Shown: piece after piece, positions 59,867-64,000 of the stretch
Position numbering within the stretch: position 1 is the first letter of the stretch
Layout: the number at the start of each line of letters is the position of its first letter
Assembly (NCBI RefSeq): GCF_000720135.1
Contig: NZ_JOIU01000005.1
Coordinates: forward strand, 62,001-126,000
Source of the DNA: Streptomyces sp. NRRL S-1022
GTDB lineage: Bacteria > Actinomycetota > Actinomycetes > Streptomycetales > Streptomycetaceae
DNA: 64,000 nt
Reading direction: 5' to 3'
Translations under genes and position numbers: made by a program
Notes under the pieces: generated by a model
The model's input: the letters and a program-made list of their open reading frames with translations, nothing else
What the model was told of the DNA's origin: nothing
Databases searched by the model: none

Positions 59867-60505
59867 TCAGTGGGGGGAGCCGCGGCGCTCACGGCGGGTG
59901 CGGAGGGCCCCCGCGAGCAGGGGCAGCAGCGACACCACGACCACCAGGGCGACCAGCGGCAGCAGGTAGTCGTCGATGTGGGGGACCGAGGCGCCCAGGG
60001 TGTATCCGGCGAGCACCAGCGTCTGCGTCCACAGCAGCCCGCCCACCGTCTGCCAGAGGGTGAAGGCGCCGCCCGGCACGCCCAGGGCGCCGGCCACCGG
60101 GTGCAGCACCGAGCGCAGCAGCGGTACGAACCGGCCGATCACCAGCGCCTTTCCGTGGCCGTAGCGCGCCAGCAGCCGCTCCGCCCGGGTCGCCGCGGCC
60201 CTCAGCCGGCCGCTGGAGGTGCGCGCGAGCAGCGCGCGGCCGCCGTGCCGGCCGATCAGATAGCCCGCCTGCCCGCCCGCCACCGCCCCGACCGCCGCGC
60301 ACACCAGCACCTGCCACAGCGCCAGCCGTGGGGGCTGGTCGGCGCCGCCCGCACACAGCACCCCGGCCGGGAACAGCAGCGTGTCACCGGGCAGGAAGAA
60401 GCCGACGACCAGCAGACCCGACTCGGCGAAGATCACCGCCAGCACACCCAGTGCGCCGAAGGCGGCCAGCACCGAGGCGCTGTCCATCGGGTTGACGGCG
60501 ATCAC
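59867..60505 (-). CDS. DedA-family membrane protein
   Basis: 212 residues from the GTG at 60505 with GGAGG eight bases upstream. Hydrophobic helices with FAESGLLVVGFFLPGDTLLFPAGVL and GRFVPLLRSVLHPVAGALGVP (the conserved Arg motif). VTT/DedA-type lipid scramblase or transporter of C55-P or phospholipid. Monocistronic. Confidence 0.93.
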   Translation of the reverse strand: MIAVNPMDSASVLAAFGALGVLAVIFAESGLLVVGFFLPGDTLLFPAGVLCAGGADQPPRLALWQVLVCAAVGAVAGGQAGYLIGRHGGRALLARTSSGRLRAAATRAERLLARYGHGKALVIGRFVPLLRSVLHPVAGALGVPGGAFTLWQTVGGLLWTQTLVLAGYTLGASVPHIDDYLLPLVALVVVVSLLPLLAGALRTRRERRGSPH

Positions 60506-60647
60506 CGGCCGAGCCTCCTGGCCTCCTCGGGGACGTCCGTTCCCCAGCATCGCGCGCCCGGCACACCGGCGCGCGCCGGTCGCGGGGGACGCGCGCCGGA
60601 AGCCACGCGTCCCCGCACAGCCGTCCCGGTCGACCTGGGACGGGAAA

Positions 60648-60675
60648 CCCCGGCCGCCCGGGCGGGCGGCCGGGG
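60648..60675 (-). terminator. Strong hairpin after GH5 gene
   Basis: CCCCGGCCGCCC and GGGCGGCCGGGG, 12-base perfect arms, loop GGGC; on the minus strand followed by TTT. 15 bases past the GH5 stop. Confidence 0.85.
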
Positions 60676-60690
60676 CGGGGAGCCGTCCGG

Positions 60691-62445
60691 TCAGGACGCC
60701 GTGCCGGTCACCGAGCTTCCGGACCTGGTCACGTGGTACGTGACGGCGGCGCCGCTCCAGTAGTGGAAGGTGAGCGTCACCGGCGCGCCGTCGCGCAGCG
60801 CGCCCAGGAAGTCCGGCGTGAGGACGGTCCTGCCGCCGGGGTAGTCGGGGGAGAAGGCCCGGTTGAACTCCTGGTACGGCGTCCAGTCGGCCTGCCCGGC
60901 GTTGCCGCCGTCGGCGTACCTGGCCTCCATCGTGGCCAGCACGTCACCCCGGAACCGCGTGGGGATGGTGAAGGAACCCGTCGTACCGGAGGCGTCCGAC
61001 AGCACCGGGGTGTCGTAGCCGAGCACGTCGATCTGCCAGGGCAGCCCGCGTGAGAAGCGTGCCTGGACGGTCGCGTCGACCCCCTCGGCGCGGTCGCCGG
61101 CCAGCCGGGTGAGCGCGCTTGCCGTGAGGGTGAGCTGGTCGCCGGAGAGGGTGTAGTCCCGGCCCGCGACGAGCGGGGTGCCGCCCTGCCACAGGCCCCG
61201 GAACGCCGTGCCGTTCGGGTTCAGCGTGAGCGTCCGGGCCGTGATCGGGGCCGATTTGCGCACGAAGACCCGGTCGGAGGAGGCGGTGCCCGAGCGGGTG
61301 GTCCAGCCCGACCTGATCCAGGCGAACAGGGCGGGGTCGCGCCACTGGAGCGTCGCGCGGTTCAGCAGGGAGAAGGGGTCCCACAGGGCGGTGGTGACCC
61401 CGGCGGTGCGCGCCCGGTGGCCGAGCTGCTCGAAGTACTTCAGCCCCTCACCGCGTTCGACGGCGTCGGGGTGGGTGTGGTCGGGCCAGCTGAGCAGGCC
61501 GTACTCGCCGAGGTAGACGGGGATGCCCTTGGCGACGAACGTGTCGTGCATGCGGGTGAAGGCGTCGGTCATGTCCTGCTGGGAGGCGGCGTCGAACCGG
61601 GTGCCGCCGGCGATGTTCACGCTGAACGGGTACCAGCCGTAGTAGTGCACGGTGGCGACCAGGTTCGCGTCGTGCAGCGCGCTCATCGTGCCGGACAGGT
61701 TGTCCATCAGGTCCTGGGAGGGCGTGCAGCCCAGCGTGGGCAGCACCAGCAGCCGGCCGGCGTTGCCGCCGCCCGAGGAGCGGACGATGGTGTGGAACGA
61801 CGTGTTCAGCTCGTTCAGCAACCCGGTCTTCCGGTCGTCCGTGGCGTTGTTGAACTGCGGTTCGTTGATGCTCTCGAAGAGCAGCGTGCGCGGCTCGTCC
61901 CGGAACGCGGCGGAGACCTGGGTCCAGATGGCGTCGAAGCGGGCGAGCACCTTGTCGTGGTCGCCGGCCATGTCCGCGATCCACTGCCAGGAGTCGTGGT
62001 GCACGTCGAGCACGACGTACAGGCCGTCGGCGAGTGCCCAGTCGACCACCTGCCTGACGCGGGCCAGGAACGCGGTGTCGATCGTGTACGGCGCGGTGGC
62101 GGACTGGTGGCCGGTCCACGTCACCGGGATGCGGACGCTGCGGAAACCCTGTGCGCGGACGGTGTCGAACAGGGCCTTCGTGACCGGCGGGTTGCCCCAG
62201 GAGGTCTCGTCGGGGATGGCGTCGAGGGTGTTGCCCAGGTTCCAGCCGGGCTGCATGGCCGCGACGGCGTCCGCCGCGGCGGCCGGCACCCGCACCGTCG
62301 GCCGCGCCGCCTTCCCGTGGCCGCCGGCCGCGGCGAACGTGCTGCCGGCGGACAGCCCGAGCGTGACGAGCAGCGCCAGCAGGAGGGCCGCCGGACGGCC
62401 GGGGCCGCGGCTGCGGCGGTGCGCGGAGTGCGCTGTGTCCTTCAC
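60691..62445 (-). CDS. Secreted GH5 endoglucanase/xyloglucanase with CBM_X2 and CBM46-like modules
   Basis: 584 residues. Signal peptide to about 39. GH5 domain about 55-370: MQPGWNLGNTLDAIPDETSWGNP, DVHHDSWQW, acid/base Glu in FESINEPQF (about 192), nucleophile Glu in YLGEYGLLSWPD (about 295). Then a CBM_X2/Ig module (LTLNPNGTAFRGLW..., GRDYTLSGDQLTL) and a C-terminal CBM46-like module with LTFHYWSGAAVTYHVTRSG. This order is known from subfamily-4 GH5 enzymes on beta-glucan and xyloglucan. 54 bases downstream of a GH43 gene: a polysaccharide-use operon. Confidence 0.92.
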   Translation of the reverse strand: MKDTAHSAHRRSRGPGRPAALLLALLVTLGLSAGSTFAAAGGHGKAARPTVRVPAAAADAVAAMQPGWNLGNTLDAIPDETSWGNPPVTKALFDTVRAQGFRSVRIPVTWTGHQSATAPYTIDTAFLARVRQVVDWALADGLYVVLDVHHDSWQWIADMAGDHDKVLARFDAIWTQVSAAFRDEPRTLLFESINEPQFNNATDDRKTGLLNELNTSFHTIVRSSGGGNAGRLLVLPTLGCTPSQDLMDNLSGTMSALHDANLVATVHYYGWYPFSVNIAGGTRFDAASQQDMTDAFTRMHDTFVAKGIPVYLGEYGLLSWPDHTHPDAVERGEGLKYFEQLGHRARTAGVTTALWDPFSLLNRATLQWRDPALFAWIRSGWTTRSGTASSDRVFVRKSAPITARTLTLNPNGTAFRGLWQGGTPLVAGRDYTLSGDQLTLTASALTRLAGDRAEGVDATVQARFSRGLPWQIDVLGYDTPVLSDASGTTGSFTIPTRFRGDVLATMEARYADGGNAGQADWTPYQEFNRAFSPDYPGGRTVLTPDFLGALRDGAPVTLTFHYWSGAAVTYHVTRSGSSVTGTAS

Positions 62446-62499
62446 GTGTCGTCCCTTTCGGTCGGTCGTGCGGAGGGATCGGATCCGGGGCCGCCCGGC

Positions 62500-64000
62500 T
62501 CAGCCGGGGAGGGGCGCGTAGTCGAACCAGTCGAAGTGGACGGTGCCTGCCGCGGCGTACATGCCGAGGACGCGGCCGGTGAAGCCGCCGGCGACCTCCG
62601 TCGACAGGTAGCGGCCGTCGAGCCCGCCGAGCGCGGTGAACGTGCCGTCCGGCTCCTCGACGCCGAGGGAGACCACATCGGGTCCGGTGCGCGGCTCGTG
62701 CGGGAGCGGCGGGTCCGTGACCGTGACGGCCAGGACCAGCGGCCCGGCTGCCACGTGCCGGGTGGCCACGACCGTGCGCAGATCGCCGACGCGCGCGATG
62801 ACCCGCACCTGCGTACCCGACGCCTCGATCGCGTAGTGGTGCCGCTCGTCCAGCCGTACGGCGAGGCCGCCGCGGCCCTGAGCGGCATCCACCAGGGTGC
62901 GCGCCCGGCAGGACGGGTGCTGCTGGCGCCGGCCGGTGAAGACGGCGTCGGGCTCGTCCAGGGAACCGCCGCGCGCGCGGAGCGTCAGCCAGCCGGGGCG
63001 CTCCTTGGTGGTGCAGAGTTCGGCGGGGCGGTCCCGCAGCGAGATCCAGTACGGCCGCAGCTCGCCGAGGTCGAAGTCGTCGCGCGGCTCCGCGGCCGGG
63101 CCGGGGACGAGGGGCCACGGCGGCGCGGTCAGGTCCAGGGCCGGCTCGCCGATCACCGGCCAGCCGTCCGCCCAGGTCACCGGGGCGAGGAAGGTCTCCC
63201 GGCCGAGCACGTGCCAGCCGGGGGTGCCGCCGCGCGGCCGTACCCCGAGCAGCACCATCCACCAGGAGCCGTCGGGAGCCTGGACCAGGTCCGCGTGACC
63301 GGTGTTCTGCACGGGACGGTCGGTGCCGCGGTGGGTGAGGACCGGGTTGGCCGGACACGGCTCGAACGGGCCGCTCGGGGTGCGGCCGCGGGCGACCGAC
63401 ACACCGTGGCCGCGCTCGGTGCCGCCCTCGGCGATGAGCAGGTACCAGTAGCCGCCGATCCGGTACAGGTGCGGCGCCTCCGGGGCCTTGGCGCCCGGCG
63501 TGCCGGACCAGACCTCGTGCGGCGGCCCGTACGTCTGCCCGGTGGACGGGTCGATGCGCACCTGTGCCACTCCGGCGACCGTGCACCAGCAGGTGCCGTC
63601 CTCGTCCCAGGCGAGGTCCGGGTCGATGCCGGGCACGCCGGGCAGCCGGACCGGATCCGACCACGGCCCGGCGGGGTCGGTGGCGGTGACGACCAGGTTG
63701 CCGCCGCCCTCGTGCACATCGGTGACGATCAGCCAGAAACGTCCGTCGTGGTGGCGCAGGGTCGGGGCGTAGATCCCGGCGGAGGACGGCGTGTCCACGG
63801 GCAGGCTCAACTGGCTCGGCCGGTCGAGGGCGTTGCCGATCTGCGTCCAGTGCACCAGGTCGCGGCTGTGGAAGAGGGGTACGCCCGGGAAGTACTCGAA
63901 ACTGGAGCACGCGAGGTAGTAGTCCTCGCCCACCCGGCAGATGCTGGGATCGGGGTGGAAGCCCGGGATCACGGGGTTGGCCGCGCGGGCGGTCTGCTGA
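62500..64000 (-). CDS. GH43 family glycosidase, N-terminus cut by window edge
   Basis: About 500 residues visible; the frame stays open through the end of the window (QQTARAANPVIPGFHPDPSI), so the start is outside; an internal GTG at 63972 is not the start. GH43 catalytic residues: Asp in FHPDPSICRVG, Asp in GIDPDLAWDEDG, Glu in APEAPHLYRIGG. C-terminal beta-sandwich (GH43_C2-like) from about 300. Likely xylosidase/arabinofuranosidase without signal peptide visible. Partner of the GH5. Confidence 0.93.
   Translation of the reverse strand, partial: QQTARAANPVIPGFHPDPSICRVGEDYYLACSSFEYFPGVPLFHSRDLVHWTQIGNALDRPSQLSLPVDTPSSAGIYAPTLRHHDGRFWLIVTDVHEGGGNLVVTATDPAGPWSDPVRLPGVPGIDPDLAWDEDGTCWCTVAGVAQVRIDPSTGQTYGPPHEVWSGTPGAKAPEAPHLYRIGGYWYLLIAEGGTERGHGVSVARGRTPSGPFEPCPANPVLTHRGTDRPVQNTGHADLVQAPDGSWWMVLLGVRPRGGTPGWHVLGRETFLAPVTWADGWPVIGEPALDLTAPPWPLVPGPAAEPRDDFDLGELRPYWISLRDRPAELCTTKERPGWLTLRARGGSLDEPDAVFTGRRQQHPSCRARTLVDAAQGRGGLAVRLDERHHYAIEASGTQVRVIARVGDLRTVVATRHVAAGPLVLAVTVTDPPLPHEPRTGPDVVSLGVEEPDGTFTALGGLDGRYLSTEVAGGFTGRVLGMYAAAGTVHFDWFDYAPLPG

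Noticed and set aside
63972..64000. GTG at 63972 as the start of the GH43 gene
   Set aside because: The frame is open through the window end with family-like residues (ANPVIPGF) before it, so the gene is truncated.
1..64000. tRNA/rRNA genes, insertion sequences, integrases
   Set aside because: Looked for T-loop signatures, CCA ends, transposase motifs and long terminal inverted repeats; none seen.

Overview
This window is high-GC chromosomal DNA from a Streptomyces-type actinomycete. The evidence is codon use strongly biased to G/C at third positions, frequent GTG starts, many 1-4 base stop/start overlaps, and Streptomyces-typical families (WhiB-like protein, XRE-DUF5753/DUF397 pair, RppA with a CYP158-type P450, a Tap-like secreted peptidase, LitR/LitS with carotenoid genes). 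No insertion sequence, phage gene, tRNA, rRNA or CRISPR array was seen. The left edge cuts a bioF-like gene and the right edge cuts a GH43 gene.

Left third (1-17.2 kb): an XRE/DUF397/ATPase regulatory set; a LysR-LysE divergent pair; an NlpC/P60 hydrolase behind a c-di-AMP riboswitch; a ClpP-like protein with a broken catalytic triad facing an orphan Phd/YefM antitoxin; a urease operon ureABCFGD; a secreted Tap-like peptidase; a PlsC acyltransferase; a DUF998 membrane protein; an Fe-type superoxide dismutase with a Nur-like box; and a cobalamin riboswitch controlling the cobalt transporter cbtBA. Nickel and cobalt are a common thread here.

Centre (16.8-32.3 kb): a carotenoid/light island. 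crtY-crtT-crtU run leftwards and overlap into two MEDS-domain signalling proteins (MEDS-STAS and MEDS-HATPase). crtE-crtI-crtB and a Rieske protein run rightwards, each gene overlapping the next. A WhiB-like gene, a photolyase and the litS-litR pair follow. The product should be isorenieratene-type aromatic carotenoid, with light control through a B12-binding MerR regulator and an ECF sigma factor. Two tandem-repeat arrays lie here: a 60-bp array inside the 3' end of crtI and a ~30-bp array at the 3' end of litR.

Right half (32.3-64 kb): an MMPL transporter remnant; DUF6153 and DUF305 proteins; lrp-ddaH-rocD (methylarginine/ornithine catabolism); a CtaG-like membrane protein with a 59-residue membrane protein; pfkA; murT-gatD; def; a TetR/acyl-CoA dehydrogenase divergent pair; rppA-P450-cupin (naphthalene-derived pigment); gabD; ATP-dependent DNA ligase with an overlapping Nudix gene; a XRE-cupin regulator; a quinone oxidoreductase plus two acyl-CoA dehydrogenases; a PLC/GDPD-like secreted protein; phosphodiester glycosidase; DUF779; a TROVE (Ro60-like) protein; DedA; and a GH5-CBM_X2-CBM46 / GH43 polysaccharide pair. 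Many convergent junctions carry strong GC-rich hairpins that look like terminators.

The observations most worth testing are the physical and translational joining of crtYTU to a MEDS/STAS/HATPase module whose STAS domain lacks the phosphorylatable serines, the in-frame repeat array in crtI, and the pseudo-ClpP.
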